Notes under the pieces: generated by a model | What the model was told of the DNA's origin: nothing | What the model saw: only the letters and a program-made list of their open reading frames with translations | Databases searched by the model: none | DNA from: Holophagales bacterium | GTDB lineage: Bacteria; Acidobacteriota; Thermoanaerobaculia; UBA5066 | Length of the DNA stretch: 64,000 bases | NCBI GenBank assembly: GCA_016719485.1 | Contig: JADJZB010000002.1 | Coordinates: 248,001 to 312,000 of the forward strand | Direction: 5' to 3' | Position numbers and translations under genes: made by a program | Part shown: piece after piece, positions 7,762 to 16,216 of the stretch | Layout: each line of letters begins with the position of its first letter | Numbering within the stretch: the first letter of the stretch is position 1

Positions 7762-9608
7762 AGCGTTACGTCCTGCTCGCGGCGCTGGCGCTGACCCTCT
7801 TTCGGGGCCCTGCAGCCGCTTCTGAGACCCTCCCCGTCGAGGAGGTCCGGGCCGGCATGAAGGGGTACGGGCTGACGGTCGTCCGCGGGCACGACGTCGA
7901 GAGATTCGACGTGGAGGTCCTGGGCGTCGTGAAGAACGTCGTCGTGGGGCGGTCGATGATCCTGGTGTCCCTTTCCGGTCTCGACCTGGCGGAGACGGGC
8001 ATCGCGGCCGGAATGAGCGGGAGCCCCGTCTACCTCGAGGGCCGGCTCGCCGGGGCGGTCGCCTACGGCTGGGGCTTCTCCCGGAAGGCCATCGCGGGCG
8101 TGACGCCGATCGGCGCGATGGACTCGATCGTGCCGGAAAAACCCTTGCTCGGGGGTACCAGCCGGACCGCCGGGCCGCCGATCGCGGACCACGCGGCCTT
8201 TTTCGCCCGCCTCGCGGCCCTGCCGGAGGAACCCCGGCTGGGGGAGCTGCGTCGCGCGATGCTCGAGAGCCTGCCCTCCGCACCCGCGTATCCATCGGAA
8301 GGCTCGACCCTCCTTTCGTTCCAAGGGACGGGGCTTCCTGCTGCGACCGTCGCGGCCTTTCGCACACCCCTGTCCCGCCTCGGGGCGAGCGAGGCGAACC
8401 TGACGCTCATGGGGGCTACTTCCCCCGCCGCGATCGGAACGGCGTCGGGGACGCCAGCAACCCTCGTACCGGGAGGCTCCGTCACCGCCTACCTGGTTCG
8501 GGGCGACCTGCAGCTGGGGGCCACCGGGACGGTCACGGAGGTCTATCCCGACGGGCGATTCGTCGCCTTCGGGCATGGGTTTCTCGCCGCGGGCGAGATC
8601 GACCTCCCCGTCGCATCGGCAGAGGTCGTCGCGATCATCCCGACCCTCCAGCAGTCCTTCAAGGTCGCCAACGGGGGCGAGCCCCGGTACAGGCTCACGA
8701 ACGACCGGGACAGCGGAGTCGGCGGCCGGACCGACCGAACCGCACCGACCATTCCCATATCCGTCGTCGTCGAGGGGGACGGAAGGCCTGCCCGGGAGTT
8801 CCGATACGAGGCGGCGTCGCACCCGAAGCTCTTCCCGCTTCTCGCGGGCCTCGTGGCCGACGCGTCGATGACGGCGGCCGACCCGACGCCTCGCGACAAG
8901 CTTCTGGCGTTTCGCGTCGCTCTCGACACGGCGTCCGGTGAGGTCTCCTACGAGGACGTGGCGACAGGGCCTCGCGCGAAGGAGGCCGCCGTTCTCTCCA
9001 CCGTGGCGCTCGCGGCCGCCGTGGCCGACAACGACCTCGGGGATCCCGGCATTCGAGGCATCCGTCTCCGTTTCGGGAGCTCGACCCAGGAGCGCCGGCT
9101 GCGGATCCTCGAGGCCGCGCCGGCCTCGAGAAAGGTAGCGCCGGGAGAGACACTCGTCGTCGCGATCCGCCTCGCGGACCGGCGCGGCGAGGAGAGCGTC
9201 CGTGTCGTCCGGCTCGCCGTGCCCACCGGAACACCCGAAGGACGCGCGACGCTCGTCGTCTCCGACGGCAGCAACGCGACGGCCCTGCGCCAGCTTCTCG
9301 ACCCCTCGGAGCCCCGGACGCTGGGGGAGTTCGCGACGTTCCTCTCCCGGATCGTCCCCGGAAACCGCCTCTTTGCCGGCCTGCTGGTCGCCACACGGGG
9401 CGCGGCCACGCGTTCCGCGACGCTCGACGCCCTCCCGCCCACCGCCCTCGCGCTCCTGGCGGGGGCGCGGGAGCAGGGAGAGACCGGGATCGCCGACGTC
9501 GAGGCGCGTCTCGTCTCCGAGGAAATCGTCACCTTCGACCGCCCGGTCTCGGGCGGTGTCCGGATCGACGTCGACATCGAGCGGGCTCGCCCGCGAGGAA
9601 CCCGATGA
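7740..9608 (+). CDS. Secreted SpoIVB-type (S55) peptidase domain protein, motif order rearranged
   Basis: The 622-residue product is exported by a signal peptide (1 to about 27, YVLLAALALTLFRGPAAAS). I start it at ATG 7740; a longer frame from 7671 would overlap tolQ. Residues 32-110 match the C-terminal half of SpoIVB-family S55 peptidases: MKGYGLTVVRG, ERFDVEVLGV, then GMSGSPVYLEG (candidate nucleophile Ser94) and LAGAVAYGW. A segment resembling the N-terminal half follows later (GATGTVTEVYPDG, then FVAFGHGFL with candidate His279). In SpoIVB the His part precedes the Ser part, so the domain appears circularly permuted. Residues 300-622 have no domain I recognise. Such proteins are frequent in Acidobacteria. 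It overlaps the propeller gene by 4 bp; peptidase activity is inferred. Confidence 0.8.
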   Translation: MESRRGSKRYVLLAALALTLFRGPAAASETLPVEEVRAGMKGYGLTVVRGHDVERFDVEVLGVVKNVVVGRSMILVSLSGLDLAETGIAAGMSGSPVYLEGRLAGAVAYGWGFSRKAIAGVTPIGAMDSIVPEKPLLGGTSRTAGPPIADHAAFFARLAALPEEPRLGELRRAMLESLPSAPAYPSEGSTLLSFQGTGLPAATVAAFRTPLSRLGASEANLTLMGATSPAAIGTASGTPATLVPGGSVTAYLVRGDLQLGATGTVTEVYPDGRFVAFGHGFLAAGEIDLPVASAEVVAIIPTLQQSFKVANGGEPRYRLTNDRDSGVGGRTDRTAPTIPISVVVEGDGRPAREFRYEAASHPKLFPLLAGLVADASMTAADPTPRDKLLAFRVALDTASGEVSYEDVATGPRAKEAAVLSTVALAAAVADNDLGDPGIRGIRLRFGSSTQERRLRILEAAPASRKVAPGETLVVAIRLADRRGEESVRVVRLAVPTGTPEGRATLVVSDGSNATALRQLLDPSEPRTLGEFATFLSRIVPGNRLFAGLLVATRGAATRSATLDALPPTALALLAGAREQGETGIADVEARLVSEEIVTFDRPVSGGVRIDVDIERARPRGTR

Positions 9609-11875
9609 GCCAGCATCGCCTCAGATCCTTCGCCGTCGGCCTCGCGCTGACGATCGGCTTCACTCCGGCCGCGCCCGCGGGCGCGGCCTCGACCCGCCTG
9701 TCGACGGTGGCGTCGGCCCGCGACTTCCTCGCCGGCGACCTGGACGGGACGACGCTGACCTCCGACGGTCGCCTGACGCTCGGATCGGTCTTCACGCCCC
9801 GGGCGTGGCCCGAGGAGGCTGCCGGGGCGGTGGTCTTCGGGGCTGCGTCCGATGCCGCGGGCCGGGTCTACGTCGCGACGGGCGGCGGACAGGGCCGGCT
9901 CTTCGTCTCCGAGCCGGACGGAACGGTCCGCGTGCTCTTCGAGGCGGAGGAACCGAACGTGACGGCGGTGGCCGTCGGTCCACGCGGGGAGGTCGTCTGC
10001 GGAACGTCGCCCGGGGGGCGGCTGTGGCGGGTCGACCCGAAGGCGAAGGAGCCCGCGAAGGCCGGTTCGCCCGCCGGGGAGACCGGCGAGGCGGCCGTCT
10101 GGTCGCTGGCGTTCGCACCCGACGGCACGCTCTTCGCCGGAACGGGATCGAAGGGCCGGATCTGGAAGGCGGGCCGGGACGGCAAGGCCTCTCTTCACGC
10201 CGAGATCGAAGACACCCACGTCCGCACGCTTCTGGTCCTGCCCGACTCGATGCTCGTCGCCGGGACGTCCGACCGCGGTCTCGTCATCGCGATCGACGCC
10301 GGAGGGAAGCTCCGGACGCTCCACGATTTCGCGCGACCCGAGGTGACGGCGCTCGCCTCGGCGCCGGGCGGAGGAATCCTGGCCGTGGCGACGTCCGTGG
10401 CCGTACCGCAGCTCTCGCAGCAGCGCAGCGAACCCCGCCAGGCAACGGCTCCCGTAGTCTCTCCGACCGGGGCCGAGGGGCCGGCGAAGGACCCGGTACC
10501 GCAGGGGACGGTCTCCATCTCGACGACGACGTCACCCGTGCGCCCGGCGGCCGCGCCGTCCACCTCGAGGGAAGGGAATGCGGAGGTCGTCCTCATCGCG
10601 GCGGACGGATTCGTGGAGCCTTCCTGGATTCTCCCGGAGGAGACGGTCTACGGTGCACGGTGGGACGACGGGAGGGCCGCGCTGCTCCTCGCGACAGGGC
10701 CTCGCGGACGGGTCTACAGCCTGAACGACCGCAAGCTCCGCCTCGAGGCGCAGGTCGACCAGAAGCAGGTCGTTTCGACCCCCGCCGTGCCCGGCGGCTT
10801 CGCCGTCGTGACGTCGACGTCTCCCGGCGTCCAGCGCCCGGCGGGCGCAAAGGCCGCCGGAAAGGGAACCTACCTGTCGTCCGTCCGGGATGCCGGGCGT
10901 CTCTCCCGGTCCGGCTCGCTTCGGTTCGAAGGGACCGTCCCGAAAGGGGCGACCGTCGTCCTCTCGGCCCGCACGGGTAACAGCGAGAAGCCGGACGGTA
11001 CCTGGTCGGACTGGGTCAGGCCAGGTCCGTCGGGCGTCTTCGTCGCCCCGCCCGCGCGGTACTTCCAGTGGCGCGCGGAGCTTTCGGCGGCCCCCTCCGG
11101 GGAATCGCCCGTCGTCGAGCGCGTGGAAATGTCCTGGGCGGAGAGGAACGCCCGTCCGATCCTGGAGAACGTGACGGTCCTCGAGCCGGGGGCGGTCTTT
11201 CCGCGCCCCGGCGCGACCTCGGGTTCCGCCGTCCTCACCGTGACGAACCCGGACGAGAACGGCGCCTTCGCCGGTCTCGAGCCGGCGCGGGAAGGGACCG
11301 ACGCGACGGGAAAGAAGCTCTTCCGGAAAGGGTTCCGCACGGTGACCTGGAAGGGGACCGACCCGAACGGGGACGCCCTGCGATACGACCTCGAGGTCCG
11401 GCGCGAGGGCTCGACGCCGTGGTTCGGGATCCGACGGGACGTCGACGACGCCTTCGTCTCGTTCGACTCGTCGCCGCTCCCGGACGGACGCTACCGGTTC
11501 CGCGTCACGGCTTCCGACAAGAACTCGAACGCCGAAGGTGAGGCCCTCGTGGCGACGGAGGAGAGCGACCTCGTTCTCGTGGACGGAACCCCGCCGGTCC
11601 TGACGGTTCTCGAGAGCCGGACAGAGGGGAAGAGCGTCGTCCTGCGCGTGAAGGCCGCGGATGCCCTGTCGCCCCTCGCACGGGCCGAAGGGACCGTCTC
11701 GGCCGACCGGTGGCGGCCTCTCGCATCGGCCGACGGGGCGCTCGACGGACGGGAAGAGGAGCTGACGCTCATCGTCCCGAAGCCCGACGGTCCCGCATTT
11801 CTATCGATCCGGGTCGTCGACGCCTCGGGAAACAGCGCGTCGGTTTCGGCCGAATACCCGGCGGAGTTCCGGTGA
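9605..11875 (+). CDS. Secreted beta-propeller protein with C-terminal fibronectin-like region
   Basis: ATGA overlap with the S55 gene sets the start at 9605 and gives 756 residues. Residues 1-28 are a signal peptide ending AGAAS. The first half (about 60-420) has WD/YVTN-like repeats (AASDAAGRVYVATGGG, VTAVAVGPRGEVVCGT, VWSLAFAPDGTLFAGT), i.e. a propeller. The second half contains beta-sandwich-like stretches: GTWSDWVRPGPSG, YFQWRAEL, then YRFRVTASDKNSNAEGE. A Ser/Thr/Pro-rich linker (about 260-330) joins the halves. Translational coupling suggests joint function with the upstream peptidase at the envelope. The exact role is unknown. Confidence 0.8.
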   Translation: MSQHRLRSFAVGLALTIGFTPAAPAGAASTRLSTVASARDFLAGDLDGTTLTSDGRLTLGSVFTPRAWPEEAAGAVVFGAASDAAGRVYVATGGGQGRLFVSEPDGTVRVLFEAEEPNVTAVAVGPRGEVVCGTSPGGRLWRVDPKAKEPAKAGSPAGETGEAAVWSLAFAPDGTLFAGTGSKGRIWKAGRDGKASLHAEIEDTHVRTLLVLPDSMLVAGTSDRGLVIAIDAGGKLRTLHDFARPEVTALASAPGGGILAVATSVAVPQLSQQRSEPRQATAPVVSPTGAEGPAKDPVPQGTVSISTTTSPVRPAAAPSTSREGNAEVVLIAADGFVEPSWILPEETVYGARWDDGRAALLLATGPRGRVYSLNDRKLRLEAQVDQKQVVSTPAVPGGFAVVTSTSPGVQRPAGAKAAGKGTYLSSVRDAGRLSRSGSLRFEGTVPKGATVVLSARTGNSEKPDGTWSDWVRPGPSGVFVAPPARYFQWRAELSAAPSGESPVVERVEMSWAERNARPILENVTVLEPGAVFPRPGATSGSAVLTVTNPDENGAFAGLEPAREGTDATGKKLFRKGFRTVTWKGTDPNGDALRYDLEVRREGSTPWFGIRRDVDDAFVSFDSSPLPDGRYRFRVTASDKNSNAEGEALVATEESDLVLVDGTPPVLTVLESRTEGKSVVLRVKAADALSPLARAEGTVSADRWRPLASADGALDGREEELTLIVPKPDGPAFLSIRVVDASGNSASVSAEYPAEFR

Positions 11876-13440
11876 GGCGAGCCCTCGCCCTCCTCTTCCT
11901 CGTCTTCGCTCCCGCTTGCGGCGGACCGGTCGGCAAGGAGCAGGACCGTGTCCTCCACCGGAGGCTGGAGGGGGAGCCCCAGACGCTCAATGCCCTCACC
12001 GCGACGTCGGACCCCGAGAACGTCGTCATCGCCCTTCTGCAGCGAAATCTCCTGGACTACGACGAGAACCTGAACCTCGTCCCCGGTCTCGCCGAGTCCG
12101 TCGAGGCGGACCAGAACAGGCTCGTCTACACGGTGACCCTCCGCGGGGACGCGCGCTGGGAGGACGGTACGGCGGTCACCTCCGACGACGTGAAGGCGAC
12201 CCTGGACGCACTCGTCGACCCGAAGACGCCCGCCCTCTACAGGAAGAGCCTCTTCGACGGCCTCGAGAGGGTCGAGGTCGTCGACGCCCGAACGGCGAGA
12301 GTCACGTTCCGGACGGCGTCTCCGGGCCAGAGGAGCGCGTTCAACCTGCCGCTCCTCCCGGCGCGGCTCTACCGCGGAACCGACGTCGCCACGAACCCCG
12401 CGAACCGCCGCCCCCTGGCGACGGGGCCTTTCCGCCTGGCGTCGTGGGAGGGCGGGACGATCCGACTCGTTCGGAACACGCAGTACTTCGGACCGCCGCC
12501 CGCGTGGGAGCAAGTCGTCCTGCGCGTCGTCCCGGAGTCGTCGCCGGCGTTCCAGGCGCTTCTCACGGGCGCCCTGGACGAGACGCGGCTGAACGCCGTC
12601 CAGCGCGTCGAAGCCGCCGCGGACGGCGCGGTCCGCGAAGTGCGATACGACGAGATCGCCTACACCTTCCTCGCGTGGAACAACCGGCTCCCGCAGTTCG
12701 AGGACCCGCGCGTTCGCCGGGCGCTGACGATGCTCATCGACCGGGAGACGATCGCGAGGACCCTCTACGGTGGCCTCGCGCGTCCGGCGAACGGGCCCCT
12801 GCCGCCGGGGCTGTGGCCGCACGACGCGACGCTCGCCCCGCTCCCGTACGACCCCGCCCGGGCGGCCTCGCTCCTCGACGAGGCGGGCTGGCGAAAGGGC
12901 CGGGATGGCGTCCGGAGCCGGGGAGCCCACCGACTGGCGTTCACCCTTTCGTCCGGGGGCGGAAGCGAACGGCAGCGTCAGATCAACGAGACGACGCAGC
13001 GGGCGTTCCGCGAGGCCGGGATCGAGATGGCGCTCTCGCCGCTGGAGTGGGGAGCCTTCGTGGAGAAGGTCGATGCCGGGAGCTACGAGGCCTGCGCGCT
13101 CGCCCTGAACCTCGACCCGAACCCGGACCTGCGTCCCAACTGGCACTCTTCGCAGGTTCCACCGAACGGCATGAACCACGCCTACTACCGGAACGCGAGG
13201 GCCGACACACTCATGGACGAGCTCGCCACGACGTTCGATCGCGAGAAGGCCAAGACCCTCTACGCCGAGCTGCAGAGGATCATCTCGGACGACCAGCCCT
13301 TCTCGTTCCTCCACACCGTCTCGGTCGCCTGGGGCGTGCGGAACAGGGTGGAGAACGTGAAGACCTCGCCCGTCGGGCTCTGGCTCTTCTGGCCCGGGGC
13401 AGCCGGGTGGCAGCCCGCCAGGGCGGCGAGGCCGATCTGA
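11872..13440 (+). CDS. Peptide ABC transporter substrate-binding lipoprotein (SBP_bac_5)
   Basis: This is a family 5 solute-binding protein, the type that feeds peptides or nickel to Dpp/Opp importers. The GTG at 11872 overlaps the previous stop (GTGA). The 522-residue product starts MRRALALLFLVFAPAC, a lipoprotein signal with Cys16, so it is probably membrane-tethered in the periplasm. Family landmarks: EPQTLNALTATSDPEN, LAESVEADQNRLVYTVTLR, ARWEDGTAVTSDDVKATLDAL, then MLIDRETIARTLYGG and LLDEAGWRKG. Permease genes follow after 37 bp. No ABC ATPase gene lies in the window, so the substrate and the energising subunits remain unknown. Confidence 0.92.
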   Translation: MRRALALLFLVFAPACGGPVGKEQDRVLHRRLEGEPQTLNALTATSDPENVVIALLQRNLLDYDENLNLVPGLAESVEADQNRLVYTVTLRGDARWEDGTAVTSDDVKATLDALVDPKTPALYRKSLFDGLERVEVVDARTARVTFRTASPGQRSAFNLPLLPARLYRGTDVATNPANRRPLATGPFRLASWEGGTIRLVRNTQYFGPPPAWEQVVLRVVPESSPAFQALLTGALDETRLNAVQRVEAAADGAVREVRYDEIAYTFLAWNNRLPQFEDPRVRRALTMLIDRETIARTLYGGLARPANGPLPPGLWPHDATLAPLPYDPARAASLLDEAGWRKGRDGVRSRGAHRLAFTLSSGGGSERQRQINETTQRAFREAGIEMALSPLEWGAFVEKVDAGSYEACALALNLDPNPDLRPNWHSSQVPPNGMNHAYYRNARADTLMDELATTFDREKAKTLYAELQRIISDDQPFSFLHTVSVAWGVRNRVENVKTSPVGLWLFWPGAAGWQPARAARPI

Positions 13441-13463
13441 TCCGGTACGAGTCCCGCGCCGCG

Positions 13464-13469
13464 TAACAT
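13464..13469 (+). promoter_or_regulatory. -10-like hexamer before the peptide permease gene
   Basis: TAACAT ends 8 nt before the GTG start at 13478, close to the distance expected for a leaderless transcript. No -35 match at 16-18 bp is visible. Confidence 0.35.
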
Positions 13470-13477
13470 CCCGCAAC

Positions 13478-14425
13478 GTGGCCCGGTTCCTCTCGCGGCG
13501 CGTCCTCGCCTCCGCCGGAACGCTCCTCGGCGTCCTCGTCGCCGTGTTCCTCCTCCTTTCTGCGGCTCCGGGTGACCCGGCCCGCCTGACCCTGATCGGG
13601 CACGGACCGATCGGCGCGCGGTCGCCCGAGGCGCTGGAGGCGTTTCGGCAGCTCCACGGACTCGACCGTCCGCTCCCCGCCCGCCTCGTCACGTGGCTCG
13701 GCGCTGCGGCGCGGCTCGACCTGGGACGATCGTTCCGCGACGGGCGTCCCGTGACGGAGCGGATCGCCGAAACGCTTCCGGCGACGCTCACGGTGAACGC
13801 CCTTGCGCTGCTCCTCGCGGCTCTCGTCGCGGTGCCGCTCGGCGTTGCTGCCGCGCGACGACCCGGGAAAGCCGTGGACCGCGTCTCGGGGTTCGTCCTC
13901 GACGCGCTCTACTCGCTTCCGAGCTTCGCCCTCGGGCTCCTCCTCCTGCTTCTCTTCGCGGTCGAGCTGAGGTGGGCCCCGATCTTCGCCGACCTGTCCC
14001 TCGGTCTGCCGGGCATCGCTCTCCCGGTGGTCACGCTCGCCCTCGTGGCACTCGCCCCGATCGCCCGCGTCACGCGCCGTACGGTGGGGGAGGCGCTCGC
14101 GTCGACCGCGGCCCTCTCCGGCAGGGCCCGGGGCGAATCGCCGCGCGAGGAGACGCTCCGCGCCCTGCGGCGCGCAGCACCCGCTTTCGCGGGTCTCGGT
14201 GCTGCCCTCGTCCCGCAGCTCGTCGCGGGGTCGGTCCTCGTGGAGAGGGTCTTCGGTCTTCCGGGCACCGGGCAGCTTCTCGCCGATTCGGTCTTCTCGA
14301 GAGATCTCCCGACCGTCCTCGGCCTGACGCTGGCGTCGGGGCTCGCCGTCGTCGCCGCGACGCTCGCCGCCGACACCTTCGCCGCGCTCGCCGATCCGCG
14401 GATCGCCGAAGGTGAGGAGTCGTGA
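13478..14425 (+). CDS. Peptide ABC transporter permease (DppB/OppB type)
   Basis: This inner-membrane subunit has 315 residues. An N-terminal helix (8-28, ASAGTLLGVLVAVFLLLSAA) and the GDPARLTL segment fit the DppB family. A TMD block of five helices follows from about residue 100. The EAA-type loop is degenerate (RRTVGEALASTAALSGRARG, then LRALRRAAPAFAGLG) but ends in the conserved VERVFGLPGTGQLLADSVFSRDLP. The GTG start at 13478 is 37 bp after the binding-protein gene. It forms the channel with the next gene. No ATPase follows, so an unlinked ATPase must serve it, if the system is functional. Confidence 0.9.
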   Translation: MARFLSRRVLASAGTLLGVLVAVFLLLSAAPGDPARLTLIGHGPIGARSPEALEAFRQLHGLDRPLPARLVTWLGAAARLDLGRSFRDGRPVTERIAETLPATLTVNALALLLAALVAVPLGVAAARRPGKAVDRVSGFVLDALYSLPSFALGLLLLLLFAVELRWAPIFADLSLGLPGIALPVVTLALVALAPIARVTRRTVGEALASTAALSGRARGESPREETLRALRRAAPAFAGLGAALVPQLVAGSVLVERVFGLPGTGQLLADSVFSRDLPTVLGLTLASGLAVVAATLAADTFAALADPRIAEGEES

Positions 14426-15264
14426 GCCTCACCCGCTCCGCGAGGCGGAGGCTCCTCGTCCTGGCCCTCTTCCCGCTCGTGGCGCTCATGGCGCCGCTCC
14501 TCGCCCGGGAGAGGCCGAAGGACGCGACGGCGCTCGAGAGGCTCGCGACACTCGTCCCGTTCGATCCCGACGCCACCGACCTCGACGCGCGCCTGCAGCC
14601 GCCGGGCGCCGACCACTACCTCGGGACCGACGACCTCGGCCGGGACGTCCTCGCGAGGCTTCTCCACGGAGCCCGCGTCTCCGTGCCGGTCGGCTTCGCG
14701 GCGGCCGCCCTCGCTCTCGCGGTCGGGACCCTCCTGGGCGGCGCAGCCGGGGCTCTCGGCGCGGGCACCGACCGGCCCGTCCTCTTCGTCACGGGGGTGG
14801 TCCAGGCCTTTCCGGCCCTCGTGCTCGTCGCGGCCGGCGCGGCCCTCGCTCCGCCCTCGGCGTGGACGGCCGCGCTTCTCATCGCCCTCACCGGGTGGCC
14901 CGAGGTGGCCCGCCTCGTCCGCGCCGAGGCGCTGCGCCTCTCGCGGTCGCCGCACGTCGAGGCGGCGCGTGCGGCGGGCGCTTCCCGCGCGAGGGTCGTC
15001 TTCGTCCACGTCCTTCCGGGGGCCGTCGCTCCCGCCCTCGCAATCGTTCCCTACGCCCTCGGCGGGGCCGTCCTCCTCGAGGCTTCGCTTTCGTTTCTCG
15101 GGCTCGGGGCGCCCCCGCCGGCGGCCTCCTGGGGACGGGCCCTCGCCGATGCCCGCGAGAGCCTGACGAGCGCCTGGTGGTGCGTGGTGCCGCCCGCCCT
15201 CGCGCTCTTCCTCCTCGTCCTCTCGGCGCGCAAGCTCGGCGAGGCGCTTTCCGAAAGCCGCTAG
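14422..15264 (+). CDS. Peptide ABC transporter permease (DppC/OppC type)
   Basis: The second channel subunit has 280 residues and starts at GTG 14422 (GTGA overlap). Landmarks are HYLGTDDLGRDVLARLLHGA (about 65-84), typical of DppC N-termini, and an EAA loop (VEAARAAGASRARVVFVHVL). The C-terminal LEASLSFLGLGAPPPAASWG and LTSAWWCVVPPALALF segments are also family-typical. Five to six transmembrane helices are evident. It ends the apparent operon; coaD follows with its own -10-like element. An adjacent dppD/dppF pair is missing. Confidence 0.9.
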   Translation: MSLTRSARRRLLVLALFPLVALMAPLLARERPKDATALERLATLVPFDPDATDLDARLQPPGADHYLGTDDLGRDVLARLLHGARVSVPVGFAAAALALAVGTLLGGAAGALGAGTDRPVLFVTGVVQAFPALVLVAAGAALAPPSAWTAALLIALTGWPEVARLVRAEALRLSRSPHVEAARAAGASRARVVFVHVLPGAVAPALAIVPYALGGAVLLEASLSFLGLGAPPPAASWGRALADARESLTSAWWCVVPPALALFLLVLSARKLGEALSESR

Positions 15265-15267
15265 AAT
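15262..15267 (+). promoter_or_regulatory. -10-like hexamer before coaD
   Basis: TAGAAT overlaps the stop of the permease gene and ends 10 nt before the coaD ATG. It predicts a 5' leader of only a few bases. No -35 box is visible. Confidence 0.4.
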
Positions 15268-15277
15268 CGCCCACTCA

Positions 15278-15772
15278 ATGCGAATCGCCGTCTACCCGGG
15301 CTCGTTCGACCCGATGACGAACGGGCACGTCGACCTCGTCCGTCGCGGGTGCCACATCTTCGACCGCGTCCTGGTGGCCGTCCTGTGCAACACCGAGAAG
15401 TCGCCGCTCTTCACCGTCGAGGAGCGGGTGGGAATGGTGCGGGACGTTTTCCGTCGCGAGCCGCGCGTGAAGGTGAAGGCGTTCTCCGGCCTGCTCATCA
15501 ACTTCCTGAAGACCGAGAAGACGAACACCGTCCTGCGCGGCCTTCGCGTCGTCTCCGACTTCGAGTACGAGTTCCAGATGGCGCTCATGAACCGTCGCCT
15601 CGACCCCGACGTGGAGACGGTCTTCCTGACCCCGAAGGAAGAGCTCTCGTACCTCTCGAGCCGGCTCGTCAAGGAGGTCCACCGGCTCGGCGGGGACGTC
15701 TCCGGGCTCGTTCCCCCGCTCGTTTACAAGGCTCTGAGAAAGAAGCTGCCGAACGGCGCCCCGGGCGCCTGA
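15278..15772 (+). CDS. coaD: Pantetheine-phosphate adenylyltransferase
   Basis: CoaD transfers AMP from ATP to 4'-phosphopantetheine, the penultimate step of coenzyme A synthesis in the cytoplasm. It has 164 residues, the usual size. Residues 6-17 hold the nucleotidyltransferase signature YPGSFDPMTNGH. VLRGLRVVSDFEYEFQMALMN (about 86-106) and the C-terminal SYLSSRLVKEV (about 127) form the rest of the active site. The ATG at 15278 gives the canonical MRIAVYPGSFDP start. The gene ends 3 bp from the convergent thioesterase. coaBC, an earlier step of the same pathway, lies at 44747. Confidence 0.98.
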   Translation: MRIAVYPGSFDPMTNGHVDLVRRGCHIFDRVLVAVLCNTEKSPLFTVEERVGMVRDVFRREPRVKVKAFSGLLINFLKTEKTNTVLRGLRVVSDFEYEFQMALMNRRLDPDVETVFLTPKEELSYLSSRLVKEVHRLGGDVSGLVPPLVYKALRKKLPNGAPGA

Positions 15773-15775
15773 GGG

Positions 15776-16165
15776 TCAGCCCCCGGCGAATCCCGTCATG
15801 GCAGCGCGGATCGGTTCCGGCACGGCCGTCGGCTTCCCGGATGCCCGGTCGACGAAAAGGTGCACGGTCTGCCCCTCCACCGCAACCACGCCATCCGGCA
15901 GGGCGACGCGATATTCGAACGTGCACCCGCGGCTGCGGATCGCCGCGAGGCGCGTCGCCACCCGGACGGTGTCGCCATAGCGGGCCGGACGGCGGTACCG
16001 GGCCTCGAGGTCGCTCACGACGATGTTCACGCCCTCGGCTTCCATCCGGGCGTAGGGGTACCCGGCGGCGTCGCAGTACTCCGTCCGCCCCACCTCGAAC
16101 CAGACGACGTAGGAGCCGTGGTAGACGACTCCCTGCGCGTCGGTCTCGGCGTAGCGGACCTTCAC
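15776..16165 (-). CDS. YbgC/FcbB-like acyl-CoA thioesterase (hotdog fold)
   Basis: This is a small single-hotdog thioesterase. The GTG start at 16165 is the only plausible one and gives 129 residues beginning MKVRYAETDAQGVVYHGSY. That is the 4-hydroxybenzoyl-CoA thioesterase/YbgC signature; the conserved Asp of ETDAQG (Asp9) is the expected catalytic residue. The WFEVGRTEYCDAAG helix and the FEYRVAL and VAVEGQTVHLFVD strands complete the fold. In proteobacteria YbgC heads the tol-pal operon; here it is unlinked and convergent with coaD. Likely substrates are acyl-CoA or acyl-ACP thioesters, not determinable from sequence. Confidence 0.88.
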   Translation of the reverse strand: MKVRYAETDAQGVVYHGSYVVWFEVGRTEYCDAAGYPYARMEAEGVNIVVSDLEARYRRPARYGDTVRVATRLAAIRSRGCTFEYRVALPDGVVAVEGQTVHLFVDRASGKPTAVPEPIRAAMTGFAGG

Positions 16166-16202
16166 CTCGGTTTCGACCCAGCGTCCGTCTCTCCACGCTC
16201 CG

Positions 16203-16208
16203 TAGACT
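16203..16208 (+). promoter_or_regulatory. -10-like hexamer before pabB
   Basis: TAGACT ends 8 nt before the pabB GTG at 16217, inside the 51-bp divergent gap with the thioesterase gene. No -35 is evident. It is consistent with a near-leaderless mRNA. Confidence 0.35.
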
Positions 16209-16216
16209 ACCCGAGC

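Noticed and set aside
11491..13791. Long minus-strand open frame opposite the peptide-binding protein gene
   Set aside because: Low-complexity translation typical of antisense frames in high-GC DNA; the plus-strand gene is clearly a family 5 binding protein.
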